In this document: positions 20,919-31,998 of the stretch, piece after piece | How the letters are laid out: every line of letters begins with the position of its first letter | Position numbering within the stretch: the stretch's first letter is position 1 | NCBI GenBank assembly: GCA_003279585.1 | Contig: QCHH01000002.1 | Coordinates: 39,224 to 103,223 of the forward strand | Origin: Prochlorococcus sp. AG-402-A08 | GTDB taxonomy: Bacteria; Cyanobacteriota; Cyanobacteriia; PCC-6307; Cyanobiaceae | Direction of reading: 5' to 3' | DNA length: 64,000 nt | Notes under the pieces: model-generated | The model's database searches: none | Seen by the model: the letters and a program-made list of their open reading frames with translations, nothing else | What the model was told of the DNA's origin: nothing | Made by a program: the position numbers and the translations under genes

Positions 20919-21806
20919 ATGTTTTTAGCTGTTTCGAAAAAGAGATTATTAAGTGGACTTATTATTGGGGCTTTTGGTTTCTTAATAGTCTCTCTTGGCA
21001 ATTGGTGGTTTTCTATTTCAATAAGTTTAATTGTTCATTTAGCTCTTCTAGAGTTCTTTCGGATGGCAGAATTTACTGGGATAAGACCGGCTACTAAGAC
21101 AACATTATTAGCCTGTCAAATATTACTTTTCTTCACGCAATTATCATCTCAAGGATATATATCTATTGAAATATCTGATGCTATTTTGCCATTATCTGGT
21201 GCTGCTATTTGTGGTTGGTTATTACTCCAACCTGTTACTGGTTCTATTGCAGATGTGGCAGCATCAATATTCGGATTATTTTATTTAGGCTTTTTGCCAA
21301 GTCATTGGATTAAGTTAAGAAATCTTTTAGAAACTGATTTAACAAATAACTTCAACTTGATTCCCACTGATTGGTCATCATCTATTACTTTTGGAATGCT
21401 AATAACTTTTTCTACTTGTTTTATGATCGTTGGGTTTGATATTGGCTCTTATTTTATTGGTAAAAAGTTTGGCAATCACTCATTATCACCAATTTCACCT
21501 TCTAAAACCATCGAGGGTGTTATTGGTGGATTATTATTTTCTTTGTTAATAGGAGCTTCTTTTGGATATCTGCTTAGATGGGAATTTGGAATATTAATAG
21601 GAATATTTGTTGGTACTTTAGTAGCTTTGTTTTCATTGGTTGGAGACCTTACAGAATCGATGTTGAAAAGGAATGCTGGATTAAAAGATTCAGGTAATTT
21701 TTTACCTGGTCATGGAGGAATTCTTGATAGAATAGATAGCTATTTATTTACCCCAGCAATTGTATTTTATATAGTAATTTTATTGTCGCCATTAATTATT
21801 TCCTGA
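20919..21806 (+). CDS. cdsA: Phosphatidate cytidylyltransferase (CDP-diglyceride synthase)
   Basis: A 295-residue polytopic membrane enzyme that makes CDP-diacylglycerol from phosphatidate and CTP, feeding phosphatidylglycerol needed for photosystems. About eight hydrophobic helices are visible. The CDS-family signature lies at the end, with SPSKTIEGVIGG, GDLTESMLKRNAGLKDSG and LPGHGGILDRIDS. It ends 4 bp from the convergent DUF2993 gene. Confidence 0.94.
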   Translation: MFLAVSKKRLLSGLIIGAFGFLIVSLGNWWFSISISLIVHLALLEFFRMAEFTGIRPATKTTLLACQILLFFTQLSSQGYISIEISDAILPLSGAAICGWLLLQPVTGSIADVAASIFGLFYLGFLPSHWIKLRNLLETDLTNNFNLIPTDWSSSITFGMLITFSTCFMIVGFDIGSYFIGKKFGNHSLSPISPSKTIEGVIGGLLFSLLIGASFGYLLRWEFGILIGIFVGTLVALFSLVGDLTESMLKRNAGLKDSGNFLPGHGGILDRIDSYLFTPAIVFYIVILLSPLIIS

Positions 21807-21810
21807 AAAC

Positions 21811-22443
21811 TTAAAAACTAATGGATGAATTTCCAAAAATATTAATTAAATTATTTTCTATATTTACATTTTTAATATAAATTTTTTCTTCAATCGGTAT
21901 CTGAATGGTTTTGTTATTAGTTCTATTTTTTAAATAGATTTTACCTCTAGCTGTATTGATTTCAATCTGAGGTATTTTGTTGATTTCTTTATTCTCTTCA
22001 GAAGATTGCATTACGAATTTACAATTCTTTATTTTTATTTCTTGTGATTTGTCTTGATCAAATATTTCCTTGCTTATCATGTCACCAATACAATTCCAAT
22101 TATTAGATAATAAAACTGTATTGAGTAAGTTTTGAGATAAAGAAATTTTGAAGTTTATTTTAGGGTCATTTTTAAAATATAATTCTTTAGTTGTTGGCTT
22201 AAAATTTATTTTTAGATGATTGGCTTCTAGCTCAACTTTATCGAATAAGAGGTCTTTATAATTTATATCCTGAGCAAATATATTAATTTTTTGTATTTCA
22301 CCTTTGATTATACTAATAGAACTTGCGATAATATTTATTTTAATATTGCTAATCTTTTTACACTCTTTTATTAGCAAGATCCTTAGGCCTTGCTCTAAAA
22401 ATTTAGCAATAATTCCTTTCTTCTTAATCTGGTTAGATATCAT
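21811..22443 (-). CDS. DUF2993 (LmeA-like) protein
   Basis: About 210 residues, lysine- and asparagine-rich, with alternating hydrophobic beta-strand pattern and the phrases IKGEIQKINIFAQDINYKDL and LEANHLKINFKP that fit DUF2993, a family of lipid-binding-like beta proteins found in actinobacteria and cyanobacteria. I prefer the ATG at 22443, two bases after the stop of the hydrolase gene; a longer reading to 22476 would overlap that gene by 32 bp. No signal peptide is clear. Function is unknown. Confidence 0.65.
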   Translation of the reverse strand: MISNQIKKKGIIAKFLEQGLRILLIKECKKISNIKINIIASSISIIKGEIQKINIFAQDINYKDLLFDKVELEANHLKINFKPTTKELYFKNDPKINFKISLSQNLLNTVLLSNNWNCIGDMISKEIFDQDKSQEIKIKNCKFVMQSSEENKEINKIPQIEINTARGKIYLKNRTNNKTIQIPIEEKIYIKNVNIENNLINIFGNSSISF

Positions 22444-22444
22444 T

Positions 22445-23341
22445 TTAGTATTTAAATTTTTCCCATGCTTCAGCAACTAATTTAGGTTCTTCTAAATGAG
22501 GAAGATGCCCTGAATTATTAGCTATTTCTATATTGGAGTTATAGTTCTTATTGGTTTCTTCTTTTTCATTCCTAGGAATAATTCTGTCATATTTCCCTAA
22601 AATAATTTTGAGAGGTTGAGTCGGTTTAGGGAGTCCACAAGCGGATACTCCTCCATCTGCCGCAAAATCTGCCAGAGATGATTGCCAACCTGGAACTTTT
22701 AAATGTATGGAGGCGATTTGTTCTTCGGCAGCACCAACGCTATTTTTGGGATCTGCGAATGCCTGTCTACATAATCCCCTGCGAACAAAAGCTTGACTCA
22801 GGAAAAAAGCCCCTAAATGATTAAAAGGCCATGGAATTTTTGGGTTTTTGCCTGCCAAACCTGCTGGTGATAAAAGTAGTAATTTATTCACCTTCTTTGG
22901 GTTTTGTCTTGCAAGTTCTAGAGCTAACGCTCCACCCATTGAGGCACCTATTACTCCAATAGGTTGATTCTTTGAAAAATAGTTCAAAACAGAATTTAAA
23001 TGTTTCATTAAATATTTAAATCCGTATTTGTTACCAGTAGATCTTGGACAAAAGCCAAATCCGTATAGGTCAGGAATTATTAATTTATTTTTCTTTTTTA
23101 GAAAAGGTGTGAGACGTCTATATTCAAGAAAGCAGCTATCAAAACCATGAATGAGAAGGATCTTCGCTCCTGAACCTGTTAGCACTGTTGGAAATAAATC
23201 AGATTTATTAGATGAAATTTCTTTCAGCTCTATCCATTTAAGGTCTTCAAAAAGTTTGCTTGCTTGTTTATCAATAATTGTATTTCGTATCTCATTGATG
23301 TATGCCTTCGTAGCATTTGTTTTATTTACTTCTTGATTCAA
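22445..23341 (-). CDS. Alpha/beta-fold hydrolase
   Basis: A 298-residue alpha/beta hydrolase. The oxyanion-hole strand LLIHGFDSC, nucleophile elbow GASMGG with its Ser, Asp in LGKYDRIIP and final His in NSGHLPHLEEP give a complete catalytic set. Related cyanobacterial proteins are annotated broadly as esterase or lipase; the substrate is not known. The start appears to be TTG at 23341, six bases after the dehydrogenase stop, as no nearby ATG exists. It lies in a tight minus-strand operon with genes on both sides. Confidence 0.85.
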   Translation of the reverse strand: MNQEVNKTNATKAYINEIRNTIIDKQASKLFEDLKWIELKEISSNKSDLFPTVLTGSGAKILLIHGFDSCFLEYRRLTPFLKKKNKLIIPDLYGFGFCPRSTGNKYGFKYLMKHLNSVLNYFSKNQPIGVIGASMGGALALELARQNPKKVNKLLLLSPAGLAGKNPKIPWPFNHLGAFFLSQAFVRRGLCRQAFADPKNSVGAAEEQIASIHLKVPGWQSSLADFAADGGVSACGLPKPTQPLKIILGKYDRIIPRNEKEETNKNYNSNIEIANNSGHLPHLEEPKLVAEAWEKFKY

Positions 23342-23346
23342 TGCTC

Positions 23347-24465
23347 TTAAGTATTTTTTATTCTTATTTTGGAGCTTTTATGAAAGGATTGAAAACTTTG
23401 AATTGCTTCAAACAGATCATTTTCGTTTATTGGAAAAGGTAATTGATTTATATCAGAGTTATCATTACATGCAAATTTACAGGCTTTTAGTAGTTCATTC
23501 GAGGTCATATTCCTAAGAGAAATAGACTCAATTGAAATAGGAAGATTTAGTTGAGAGAAGAAATCTACTAGTTGTGACTTTGCTTGTTTGGGTAATTGAC
23601 TGTCTGAATTTTTCTCTTCTAGGCTTAATTGTACTAGCAAACCAAATCCTACAAGTTCCCCATGAAGTGGTTTCTTTGTATAGGAAAGTTGTGTTAATCC
23701 ATTGTGTATGGGATGTGCTGCGGCTGTTCTACATTTAACCCCGCCAAGACCTCCAATTATTCCAGCAGTTAATGCACATCCTTCTGCAACAGTTCCCCAA
23801 GAATTACTTAGTGGATCTAGGAAAGCCTGGTAGCCGTTTAAAAATAACTGATCTCGTAAGACCCTCGCCATCTGAACTGCTTGTTGCACAAAACCGTCTT
23901 GGCTTGTACTGCTTGTTAAGGATGACTCGTACCATTTTGCTACAGCATCTGCCATGCCGCTAGCAAGTGTTCTTGGTGGGGCAGCTCTAACAATTTTGTG
24001 ATCAAAGATCAATAAGTTTGGACAGCTTTTTAAAGTTACATCTTTTACGAATTTACCATCGGAGGTATAAATATTAGATAAAGCAGTCCATCCAGCGCAT
24101 GTGGAAGCGCTTAATGGCACGGTAATGCAAGTGATACCAAGTAAATCTGCAATTAATTTTCCTGCGTCAAGTACTTTCCCACCACCTGCTGCAATAATTC
24201 CATCACAGTTGTTGTTTTTCGAGATGAGATATGCATTTTGGATATCTAATTCACAACAATCATGATCTAATTCGAATGAGATTGTATGAATACCTTTTAA
24301 AAGAAGATCTTTTCTAAATGATTCTCTTATTTTTTTTGTAGCGCTACTTCTACCTATTAGCAAAGGTCTTTTACATAATTTGGTTATGAGGTCCAACGAT
24401 TTAATCCACGCTCCATCACCCCTCACTACCTTTGAGGGTGAAATGCTGTGATTATTTATAGGCAT
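23347..24465 (-). CDS. Iron-containing alcohol dehydrogenase / glycerol dehydrogenase-like protein
   Basis: A 372-residue member of the group III metal-dependent dehydrogenases (GldA-like). NAD-binding AAGGGKVLDAGK and PLSASTCAG are at about 92-122; metal ligands include Asp in SGMADAVAKWYE and His residues in AAHPIHNG and KPLHGELVGFG. A C-terminal helical domain follows. Glycerol dehydrogenase or glycerol-1-phosphate dehydrogenase are the nearest named activities, but the true substrate in cyanobacteria is unknown. It follows clpC after 19 bp on the same strand. Confidence 0.85.
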   Translation of the reverse strand: MPINNHSISPSKVVRGDGAWIKSLDLITKLCKRPLLIGRSSATKKIRESFRKDLLLKGIHTISFELDHDCCELDIQNAYLISKNNNCDGIIAAGGGKVLDAGKLIADLLGITCITVPLSASTCAGWTALSNIYTSDGKFVKDVTLKSCPNLLIFDHKIVRAAPPRTLASGMADAVAKWYESSLTSSTSQDGFVQQAVQMARVLRDQLFLNGYQAFLDPLSNSWGTVAEGCALTAGIIGGLGGVKCRTAAAHPIHNGLTQLSYTKKPLHGELVGFGLLVQLSLEEKNSDSQLPKQAKSQLVDFFSQLNLPISIESISLRNMTSNELLKACKFACNDNSDINQLPFPINENDLFEAIQSFQSFHKSSKIRIKNT

Positions 24466-24484
24466 TTAACTGTTCTGTTGAAAG

Positions 24485-27052
24485 TTAAATAGCGGCACTA
24501 GCTAGTTCAGGCGTGGAACTATCTTTGCCAAGATGTTTTACAACAACTTTTTTAGTTTCATCAATATCAACCTCTGCTTTGTCTCCGTCTTTTATCCTTC
24601 CAGATAAAACTTCTTCTGCAAGGCTATCTTCCAGTAACCTCATTACCGCTCTTCTTAAAGGTCGTGCTCCATAAGAAGGGTTGTATCCTTCTTCAACTAA
24701 TCTTTCTTTGAAATCATCTGAGACAGTTAATGATATTCCTTTCTCTTTTATCCTCAAGAAAACCTCCTTTAACATTATTTCGGCGATGTCTTTCACTTCG
24801 TTTCTAGATAGTTGTCTGAATACAATTATTTCATCTAATCTATTAAGAAATTCAGGGCGGAAATATTGCTTTAGTTCTTCATTTACTAATGATTTAATTC
24901 GATTATATTGAGTATCTTCTAAATTCTCACCTGAGAATTCAAATCCCAATCCGCCTCCACCTTTTTCTATAACTTTAGATCCAATATTAGAAGTCATTAT
25001 TATTAATGTATTTTTGAAATCAACAGTTCTTCCTTTCGAATCAGTTAGTCTCCCTTCTTCTAGTAATTGAAGAAGAAGATTAAACACATCTGGATGAGCT
25101 TTTTCAATTTCATCGAATAAAACTACTGTATAGGGTCTTCTCCTCACAGCCTCAGTTAGTTGCCCACCTTCATTGAAACCTACATAGCCAGGAGGAGAAC
25201 CTATTAATTTGCTAACAGTATGTCTTTCCATAAATTCAGACATGTCTAAACGTATCATTGCTTCTTCACTGCCAAAGAAATATGCTGCTAATGCTTTAGT
25301 AAGTTCAGTTTTTCCTACCCCCGTTGGACCAGAAAAAATAAAACTAGCAATTGGTCTATTTGGATTCTTAAGGCCTACTCTTGCTCTTCTAATTGCTTTT
25401 GAAACAGATTTGACAGCCTCGTCTTGACCAATAAGTCTTTGATGCAATGTATCTTCCATATTTAGTAGCTTGACTGATTCACTTTCAGTTAATTTCTGGA
25501 CAGGAACGCCTGTCCAGGAGGCTACGATATGAGCAATATCTTCTTCATTAACTATTGGTTGAGAAGCTTGTAATTCATCAGGCTGAACAACAACTTGGTC
25601 AGAAGTTTTATTGTTTTTATCTGAAATATTATTAGGATCGGAATTTTCATTTGATGAAGGCTTTTGTCTTATATTTTGCAAAAGATTTCTAATTTTATCT
25701 CTAAGTTCAACTTCTTTTTCTCTGAGTTCGCCTGCTTGGGTGAAGTTTTGGTCTCTTACTGCTTCTTCTTTACTTTTTTGTATCTTCCTTAATTCTTTAT
25801 CAACTTCTTTCGCTTCTGGAGGCAACTTTGAGTTGAGTAATCTAACCCTGCTCCCTGCTTCATCTATGAGGTCTATAGCTTTATCTGGTAAAAAACGATC
25901 TGAAATATACCTATCACCAAGATTGGCAGCAGCGTCTAGAGCTTCATCAGTAATCTTTAATCTGTGATGTTGCTCATATCTCTCTCTTAATCCTTTAAGA
26001 ATTTCGATTGTATCTTTGATTGAAGGTTCCCCAATCATTACAGGTTGGAATCTTCTCTCTAATGCAGCATCTCTTTCAATATGTTTACGATATTCATCTA
26101 GAGTTGTAGCACCAATACATTGAAGTTCTCCTCTTGCTAAGGCAGGTTTTAATATGTTTGCAGCGTCGATTGCTCCCTCAGCAGCACCTGCACCTATTAA
26201 TGTATGTACTTCATCAATAACTAAAATTACATTTCCCGCAGATTTAATTTCTTCCATAATTTTTTTTAATCTTTCTTCAAATTCTCCTCTGTATTTAGTT
26301 CCAGCTACGAGTAAACCAATATCGAGTGTTAATACTCTTTTTTCTTCAAGTATGTCGGGAATGTTTCCTTGTTGAATTCTCTGAGCTAGTCCTTCAGCTA
26401 TTGCTGTTTTTCCTACACCTGGTTCTCCTATTAAAACTGGATTGTTTTTGGTTCTTCTTCCCAAAATTTGAATCACACGATCAATTTCTGAATGTCTTCC
26501 CACTACTGGGTCAAGCTTTGATTCACTTGCTAACTGAGTAAGATTCGTTCCAAATTCGTCGAGTGTTGACGTCTTTGCTGATCCTTTAGGTGAACCAGCT
26601 CCAGTTGTAACTTCCGCTGTTTCACCAAGCATCCTGACAACTTGTGTCCTGACTTTTGTTAGATCAACTCCTAAATTTTCAAGAACTCTTGCAGCCACGC
26701 CTTCTCCTTCTCTAATAAGTCCAAGCAATAGATGCTCAGTGCCAATGTAGTTGTGACCCAGTTGACGAGCTTCTTCTAATGAAAGTTCAAGGACTCGTTT
26801 TGCTCTTGGTGTGAAGGGAATTTCTACAGCAACAAATCCTGAACCTCTTCCTATTATTTTTTCAACTTCAACCCTTGAATCTTTAAGGTTTACTCCCATT
26901 GATTTTAGTACTTTAGCTGCTACACCAGTTCCTTCACCTATTAGTCCTAAAAGGATTTGTTCAGTTCCAACAAAATTATGGCCTAGGCGTCTTGCCTCTT
27001 CTTGAGCAAGCATGATCACTTTTATTGCTTTTTCTGTAAACCTCTCAAACAT
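24485..27052 (-). CDS. clpC: ATP-dependent Clp protease ATPase subunit ClpC
   Basis: An 855-residue Hsp100 unfoldase that feeds ClpP-type proteases in the cytoplasm. Two Clp-N repeats occupy residues 1-145; the first AAA domain has Walker A GEPGVGKT at 209-216; the middle region contains a UVR motif at about 420-456, which distinguishes ClpC from ClpB; the second AAA domain has GPTGVGKT at 575-582. Length and order are exactly those of cyanobacterial ClpC, which is usually essential. The upstream 188-bp gap holds no gene; a run of nine T at 27119-27127 is its only marked feature. Confidence 0.97.
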   Translation of the reverse strand: MFERFTEKAIKVIMLAQEEARRLGHNFVGTEQILLGLIGEGTGVAAKVLKSMGVNLKDSRVEVEKIIGRGSGFVAVEIPFTPRAKRVLELSLEEARQLGHNYIGTEHLLLGLIREGEGVAARVLENLGVDLTKVRTQVVRMLGETAEVTTGAGSPKGSAKTSTLDEFGTNLTQLASESKLDPVVGRHSEIDRVIQILGRRTKNNPVLIGEPGVGKTAIAEGLAQRIQQGNIPDILEEKRVLTLDIGLLVAGTKYRGEFEERLKKIMEEIKSAGNVILVIDEVHTLIGAGAAEGAIDAANILKPALARGELQCIGATTLDEYRKHIERDAALERRFQPVMIGEPSIKDTIEILKGLRERYEQHHRLKITDEALDAAANLGDRYISDRFLPDKAIDLIDEAGSRVRLLNSKLPPEAKEVDKELRKIQKSKEEAVRDQNFTQAGELREKEVELRDKIRNLLQNIRQKPSSNENSDPNNISDKNNKTSDQVVVQPDELQASQPIVNEEDIAHIVASWTGVPVQKLTESESVKLLNMEDTLHQRLIGQDEAVKSVSKAIRRARVGLKNPNRPIASFIFSGPTGVGKTELTKALAAYFFGSEEAMIRLDMSEFMERHTVSKLIGSPPGYVGFNEGGQLTEAVRRRPYTVVLFDEIEKAHPDVFNLLLQLLEEGRLTDSKGRTVDFKNTLIIMTSNIGSKVIEKGGGGLGFEFSGENLEDTQYNRIKSLVNEELKQYFRPEFLNRLDEIIVFRQLSRNEVKDIAEIMLKEVFLRIKEKGISLTVSDDFKERLVEEGYNPSYGARPLRRAVMRLLEDSLAEEVLSGRIKDGDKAEVDIDETKKVVVKHLGKDSSTPELASAAI

Positions 27053-27240
27053 TTAGCTTTAGCCATTAACTATTTAATCTAATTTATCAGGGTTAAGTGT
27101 GAAATGTGTATGGTTAGGTTTTTTTTTATAAAGGGTAAATATTAAGTGTTCGTTGAAAAATAATTAAAAGTATTAATTGATGCAAAGAAAAGCCTATTTA
27201 TTGTTTTTTGATTTCGGTTAACCGTACTTAATTGTTGATT

Positions 27241-27696
27241 TTATGATTTGTTGAGGGTTTCTTTATTGAGAATAAGAGCATCACTTCCATCTTTATAAAA
27301 ATTAGATCTTAGGCCTACTGTTTTGAAGCCCAAGGATTTGTAAAAAGCTTTAGCTTGTTCGTTATTTTTTTTTACTTCTAAATTTATGTGATTTGTTTGA
27401 AGTGATTTTGAATATTTGATTAACTCTGAAAAGAGAAATTTCCCAAGCCCTCTCCTTTGATATGTTGGATGAACAGCTATAAAAGTTATCTGTAATTCGT
27501 CTATCACTAACCAAGCTGAACAAAGGCCTAAAAGTTTTTTAGTTTCCAACTCTATGATTCCAAGACAAATCCTATTAGGTTCAATGAGTTCTCTTTCCCA
27601 TTGAAATCTCGACCAAAGACCATTTAATGTTTTTTGATCTAGATCTACGCATTCATTTAAATGCGTTATCCCAAGTTGAATTATTCTGAGATTCAT
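27241..27696 (-). CDS. rimI: Ribosomal-protein-alanine N-acetyltransferase (GNAT family)
   Basis: A 151-residue GNAT acetyltransferase. The acetyl-CoA loop is QRRGLGKFLF around residues 80-90, preceded by beta-strand ITFIAVHPTY, and a late NEQAKAFYKSLGFKTVG is the typical RimI ending. RimI acetylates the N-terminus of S18, but cyanobacterial members may act more widely. It diverges from lysA; the two starts are 97 bp apart. Confidence 0.85.
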   Translation of the reverse strand: MNLRIIQLGITHLNECVDLDQKTLNGLWSRFQWERELIEPNRICLGIIELETKKLLGLCSAWLVIDELQITFIAVHPTYQRRGLGKFLFSELIKYSKSLQTNHINLEVKKNNEQAKAFYKSLGFKTVGLRSNFYKDGSDALILNKETLNKS

Positions 27697-27792
27697 TTCT
27701 AGCTATTAATTAATTAATCCCTCTTTCTTTAAAAAGAATACTAATTGGTTGATTAATCTCTAGATTAGCTAAATATTAAAGTAAAAATTTCT

Positions 27793-29157
27793 ATGCACGG
27801 AACAAAGGCTTTTGAACCCAATGTGGATATAGATAGTCCAAATCGAAATATAGCTCCTATCTCTTCTGAAATTAATGAAAATAAAAAATTAGTTGTTGGG
27901 GGATGTCAACTTAGTGAACTTGCAAAAAAATATGGCACACCTCTTTACGTTTTTGATGAGTTGTCACTTAGAACTGCATGTAAAACTTATATCTCTTCTT
28001 TAAAAAAACATTATCCAGGAGAATCACTTCCTCTATATGCTTCAAAAGCTAACAGCTCTCTTGCTATTTGTGCAGTTATTTCTTCTGAGGGGTTTGGACT
28101 TGATGCAGTATCAGAAGGTGAATTACTTACTGCAATAAAAGGTGGTGTGAAAGGTAAAGATATTGTTTTTCATGGAAATAACAAATCTCATGAGGAATTG
28201 AATTTGGCCTACAAAAATAATGTGACGATTGTTTTAGATAATTATCACGATATTGAGTTGCTACAAAATATTGCCTCTGACCAAAAGCCAGCAAAGTTAA
28301 TGTTGAGATTTACTCCTGGCATCGAATGCCATACACATGAATATATTAGGACTGGACATTTAGATAGCAAATTTGGTTTTGACCCAGATGAGCTTAAGTC
28401 GGTTTTAGAAGAATTGAAAAAATACAACTGGGCAAATTTAACTGGTTTACATGCACATATAGGTTCTCAAATTTTTGAGGTTCAACCACATATTGACCTT
28501 GCTGGTGTTATGGCTGATGCTTTAAAGCTTGCTAAGGAAATTGGTCATCCAATAGTTGATCTGAATTTAGGAGGTGGTCTAGGGATCAAATATGTTCAAG
28601 AAGATAATCCTCCTTCTATTGAAGAATGGGTTGAAGTTATTTCTAATGCTGTGCTCAATGCTTGTAGGGAAAGAAATCTAGATTTGCCAAGATTGATGTG
28701 TGAACCAGGGAGATCTCTTGTAGCTAATTCGGGGCTAACTATTTACAAGATTGGAGCTAAGAAAGTGGTTCCTGGTGTTAGAACTTATTTGTCTGTTGAT
28801 GGAGGGATGAGTGATAATCCTCGTCCAATAACATATCAATCTCTATATAGTGCATGTTTAGTAGATAAACCATTAAGTACAAATTTTGAAAAAGTTACTA
28901 TCGCTGGCAAGCATTGTGAGTCTGGAGATGTTTTATTGAAAGATTTTCTTCTTCCGTCTTGTGAAAGTGGAGATTTTCTTGCTGTGTTTGGAACAGGTGC
29001 ATACAACTATTCAATGAGTTCCAACTACAATAGAATTCCTCGACCTGCGACAATCTTGGTTGGAGAAGGTATGGCAGAGTTGACTCAAAGAAGAGAACTT
29101 CCTGAAGATCTATTGCAATTAGATGTATTACCTGATCGCTTTATTCCCAAGAATTAG
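27793..29157 (+). CDS. lysA: Diaminopimelate decarboxylase
   Basis: LysA converts meso-diaminopimelate to lysine, the last step of the pathway. The 454-residue PLP fold-type III enzyme has Lys85 in YASKANSS, HxGS in HAHIGSQI, glycine-rich GGGLGIKY, EPGRS and the dimer-contributed CESGD. About 45 residues precede the barrel. It begins a plus-strand group with cdaA (29 bp downstream) and uppS, so lysine, c-di-AMP and cell-wall lipid carrier synthesis share a locus. Confidence 0.96.
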   Translation: MHGTKAFEPNVDIDSPNRNIAPISSEINENKKLVVGGCQLSELAKKYGTPLYVFDELSLRTACKTYISSLKKHYPGESLPLYASKANSSLAICAVISSEGFGLDAVSEGELLTAIKGGVKGKDIVFHGNNKSHEELNLAYKNNVTIVLDNYHDIELLQNIASDQKPAKLMLRFTPGIECHTHEYIRTGHLDSKFGFDPDELKSVLEELKKYNWANLTGLHAHIGSQIFEVQPHIDLAGVMADALKLAKEIGHPIVDLNLGGGLGIKYVQEDNPPSIEEWVEVISNAVLNACRERNLDLPRLMCEPGRSLVANSGLTIYKIGAKKVVPGVRTYLSVDGGMSDNPRPITYQSLYSACLVDKPLSTNFEKVTIAGKHCESGDVLLKDFLLPSCESGDFLAVFGTGAYNYSMSSNYNRIPRPATILVGEGMAELTQRRELPEDLLQLDVLPDRFIPKN

Positions 29158-29186
29158 GTAAGTTTAAATTACGTTGGGATGTAGGA

Positions 29187-30089
29187 GTGAATTTCTGGTG
29201 GCTTATAAACTTGCGTGTTCTCCTTGATGTCTTGTTTGCTTCTTCTCTTGGGGTGCTTCTTTTTACAAGAGTTAAAGAACAAAGAACATTATGGCTTTTA
29301 AGAGGCTATCTCTTTCTTGTTTCATTAGCTTGGTTCGTTCAAAGGTTTGCAAATTTACCAATTACTTCAAAACTTGTTGATGCCTTGGTTTTAGCTTGCT
29401 CATTATCTTTAGCAATTTTATGGCAAGGAGAATTAAGGAGATTAATGGAGTTATTAGGCACTGGTAGATTGGCTGTGATTCTTGGAAATACTCAGAAAGA
29501 ATTTAGAGCAAGTTCTAATACTTTCGCTCAATTAACTGAGGCGGCAGGACGCTTATCACAAAATAGAAAAGGAGCATTAATTGTTGTTGATATGGGCAGT
29601 GACTTACGTCCTGAAGATTTTCTGTTCCCTGGAGTTCCAATTGATGCTCAATTATCATCTGAATTGTTATTAAATCTTTTTGCCGCTGACACTCCTCTTC
29701 ATGATGGAGCTGTTTTAGTAAAGGGAAATAGAATTATTTCTGCAGGTGTGATTTTGCCTCTCTCAAGGCAAGGAATTAGTAGATACGGCACTAGACATTT
29801 GGCAGCTCTTGGGATTACAGAACGATTTGATCGATGTATTTGCGTTGTAGTTTCAGAAGAATCAGGTACCTTATCTTTAGCTAGTCAAGGGCGACTCGAA
29901 AGACCTATTACAAGCAGTCGATTACTTGACCTTTTGAAAGAATTGTTGGATCCTTCAAATGCATCTGGCTCTAAGTCAACCAGCATTAATTCTTCATTGA
30001 AAACAACTTCCTCTAACATTGAAACTAAAGTTGCTCAATCTAGAGTTAATCTTGGGAAAATTAATGACAGCAAGGAGTCTTTGAATTGA
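29187..30089 (+). CDS. cdaA: Diadenylate cyclase (c-di-AMP synthase), CdaA type
   Basis: A 300-residue membrane diadenylate cyclase. Three hydrophobic helices lie within residues 1-80; the DAC (DisA_N) domain has DGA at 173-175 and GTRHLAA at 201-207, the motifs for ATP binding and metal-dependent condensation. Product c-di-AMP controls potassium, osmotic and, in cyanobacteria, day-night responses. The start is GTG. A low-complexity Ser/Thr tail after residue 255 is poorly conserved. It overlaps uppS by 4 bp, as in many cyanobacteria. Confidence 0.94.
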   Translation: MNFWWLINLRVLLDVLFASSLGVLLFTRVKEQRTLWLLRGYLFLVSLAWFVQRFANLPITSKLVDALVLACSLSLAILWQGELRRLMELLGTGRLAVILGNTQKEFRASSNTFAQLTEAAGRLSQNRKGALIVVDMGSDLRPEDFLFPGVPIDAQLSSELLLNLFAADTPLHDGAVLVKGNRIISAGVILPLSRQGISRYGTRHLAALGITERFDRCICVVVSEESGTLSLASQGRLERPITSSRLLDLLKELLDPSNASGSKSTSINSSLKTTSSNIETKVAQSRVNLGKINDSKESLN

Positions 30090-30856
30090 CTTACCCTTCT
30101 GTAATAAGCACCGATAATTCTAGAGAGGTCTCGCCATTACCTGAAGACTTGGATCGTCTTCGTATGCCTGAGCATATTGCGGTAATTATGGATGGAAATG
30201 GTAGGTGGGCAAAAGCAAAGGGTTTGCCTCGGACGGTTGGACATACAGCTGGGGTTGAGGCTCTGAAAACCACTTTGCATTTATGTAGTAATTGGGGAAT
30301 AGGAGCATTAACTGTTTACGCTTTCTCAACTGAAAATTGGTCAAGACCCAGCGAAGAAGTAAATCTTTTAATGACCCTTTTTGAAAATGTTCTTAAGCGT
30401 GAATTGACTAATTTAAAACTCGAAGAAGTAAAAATTAATTTCTTGGGTGATCTTGATCCATTACCTATTGCATTAAAGGACTTAATAAAAGAGTCGGTTG
30501 AATCAACCTCTAACAACAAAGGCATTCATTTTAATGTTTGCACTAATTATGGGGGACGACGAGAATTAGTCAGAGCTGCGCAAAAATTGGCGGAACGTTC
30601 GGTCAAAGGTGAATTAGATCCTTCTTTGATAGATGAAAATGTTTTCGCTTCTGAATTATTTACAGCTAGTGAGGTCGATCCTGACTTACTTATTAGAACT
30701 AGCGGTGAAAAAAGAATAAGTAATTTTTTGCTATGGCAGTTAGCTTATGCTGAAATACATGTTACAGATGTATTATGGCCCGATTTTAATGCCGATACTC
30801 TTGCTAAGGCACTACTAGACTATCAATCTAGAAGAAGGAGATTTGGAGGTGTATAA
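30086..30856 (+). CDS. uppS: Isoprenyl transferase (undecaprenyl diphosphate synthase)
   Basis: A 256-residue cis-prenyltransferase that extends FPP with IPP to undecaprenyl diphosphate, the peptidoglycan lipid carrier precursor. Asp36 and DGNGRWA at 36-42 form the P-loop; GHTAG follows, then [13 protein letters not shown] and the late [11 protein letters not shown] plus VLWPDF. The TTG start at 30086 overlaps the cdaA stop, so translation is coupled. About 25 N-terminal residues precede the core. Confidence 0.95.
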   Translation: MTYPSVISTDNSREVSPLPEDLDRLRMPEHIAVIMDGNGRWAKAKGLPRTVGHTAGVEALKTTLHLCSNWGIGALTVYAFSTENWSRPSEEVNLLMTLFENVLKRELTNLKLEEVKINFLGDLDPLPIALKDLIKESVESTSNNKGIHFNVCTNYGGRRELVRAAQKLAERSVKGELDPSLIDENVFASELFTASEVDPDLLIRTSGEKRISNFLLWQLAYAEIHVTDVLWPDFNADTLAKALLDYQSRRRRFGGV

Positions 30857-30948
30857 CTAAAATAATTGAATATCTTGAGTTCTATGATTTTTTATAGATT
30901 ATCAGCTAAAACTAAATAGCAATTAAATTTTTATATTCAAATTCTTTT

Positions 30949-31992
30949 ATGACGCTAATTAATCCTAATATTCAGGAATCTAATAAATTCACTTTTAAAG
31001 ATGAACAATATTTAGATTTTAATTCTATAAAAGGCGGAGATGTTAGACATGATTGGACTTTAGATGAAATCAAAGAGATACTTGAGTTACCATTAATGGA
31101 TTTGTTGTGGAGAGCTCAAATAGTTCATAGGTCTTATAATCCAGGTTATAAAGTTCAACTTGCCTCCCTTCTAAGTGTGAAGACAGGAGGGTGCTCAGAA
31201 GATTGTGCATACTGTCCTCAATCTGTACACAACGATACAACGATTAACCCCAATCCGGTCCTCCAAGTTGAGACAGTTCTTGCTAGAGCAAGAGCGGCTA
31301 AAGATGCAGGAGCAGATCGATTTTGTATGGGTTGGGCTTGGCGTGAGATTAAAGACGGAAACGCATTCGATTCGATGCTTGAAATGGTCAGAGGTGTTAG
31401 AGAACTTGGCCTTGAGGCATGTGTGACGGCTGGAATGATTACTGATTCTCAAGCCTCTAGATTGGCAGAAGCAGGTTTAACGGCCTATAACCACAATTTA
31501 GATACTAGTCCTGAGTATTACTCCAATATCATTTCAACAAGAACATATCAAGATCGACTTGAAACATTGAGAAGAGTACGCATGGCTGGAATTACAGTGT
31601 GCTGCGGTGGGATTATTGGTATGGGCGAATCTGTTTCCGATAGATCATCTCTACTTAAAGTTTTAGCAACTTTAGATCCACATCCTGAAAGTGTGCCGAT
31701 TAATGCATTAGTCGCAGTGGATGGTACACCCATGGAGGATTTGTCTTCTATTGATCCATTAGAGATGGTTCGAATGGTCGCGACAGCAAGGATCATTATG
31801 CCAAAAAGTCGAATAAGGCTTAGCGCGGGAAGACAACAATTAGGTAGGGAAGCTCAGATACTATGTCTACAATCCGGAGCAGATTCTATATTTTATGGAG
31901 ATACACTTTTGACTACAAGTAATCCGGAAGTAGAGGCTGACCGTAGACTTCTTGCAGATGCCGGAATTAATGCTAATTTCTCTCAAGAATAA
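30949..31992 (+). CDS. bioB: Biotin synthase
   Basis: A 347-residue radical SAM enzyme that inserts sulfur into dethiobiotin. The 4Fe-4S ligands are Cys82, Cys86 and Cys89 (CSEDCAYC); [13 protein letters not shown] and [12 protein letters not shown] are family blocks with further cluster ligands, and RLSAGRQQ carries the Arg near the 2Fe-2S cluster. Length is normal. It is followed after 6 bp by trhO. Confidence 0.96.
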   Translation: MTLINPNIQESNKFTFKDEQYLDFNSIKGGDVRHDWTLDEIKEILELPLMDLLWRAQIVHRSYNPGYKVQLASLLSVKTGGCSEDCAYCPQSVHNDTTINPNPVLQVETVLARARAAKDAGADRFCMGWAWREIKDGNAFDSMLEMVRGVRELGLEACVTAGMITDSQASRLAEAGLTAYNHNLDTSPEYYSNIISTRTYQDRLETLRRVRMAGITVCCGGIIGMGESVSDRSSLLKVLATLDPHPESVPINALVAVDGTPMEDLSSIDPLEMVRMVATARIIMPKSRIRLSAGRQQLGREAQILCLQSGADSIFYGDTLLTTSNPEVEADRRLLADAGINANFSQE

Positions 31993-31998
31993 GTAGGT

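Noticed and set aside
26154..26541. Open frames opposite clpC
   Set aside because: They are antisense to a clearly coding, conserved gene.
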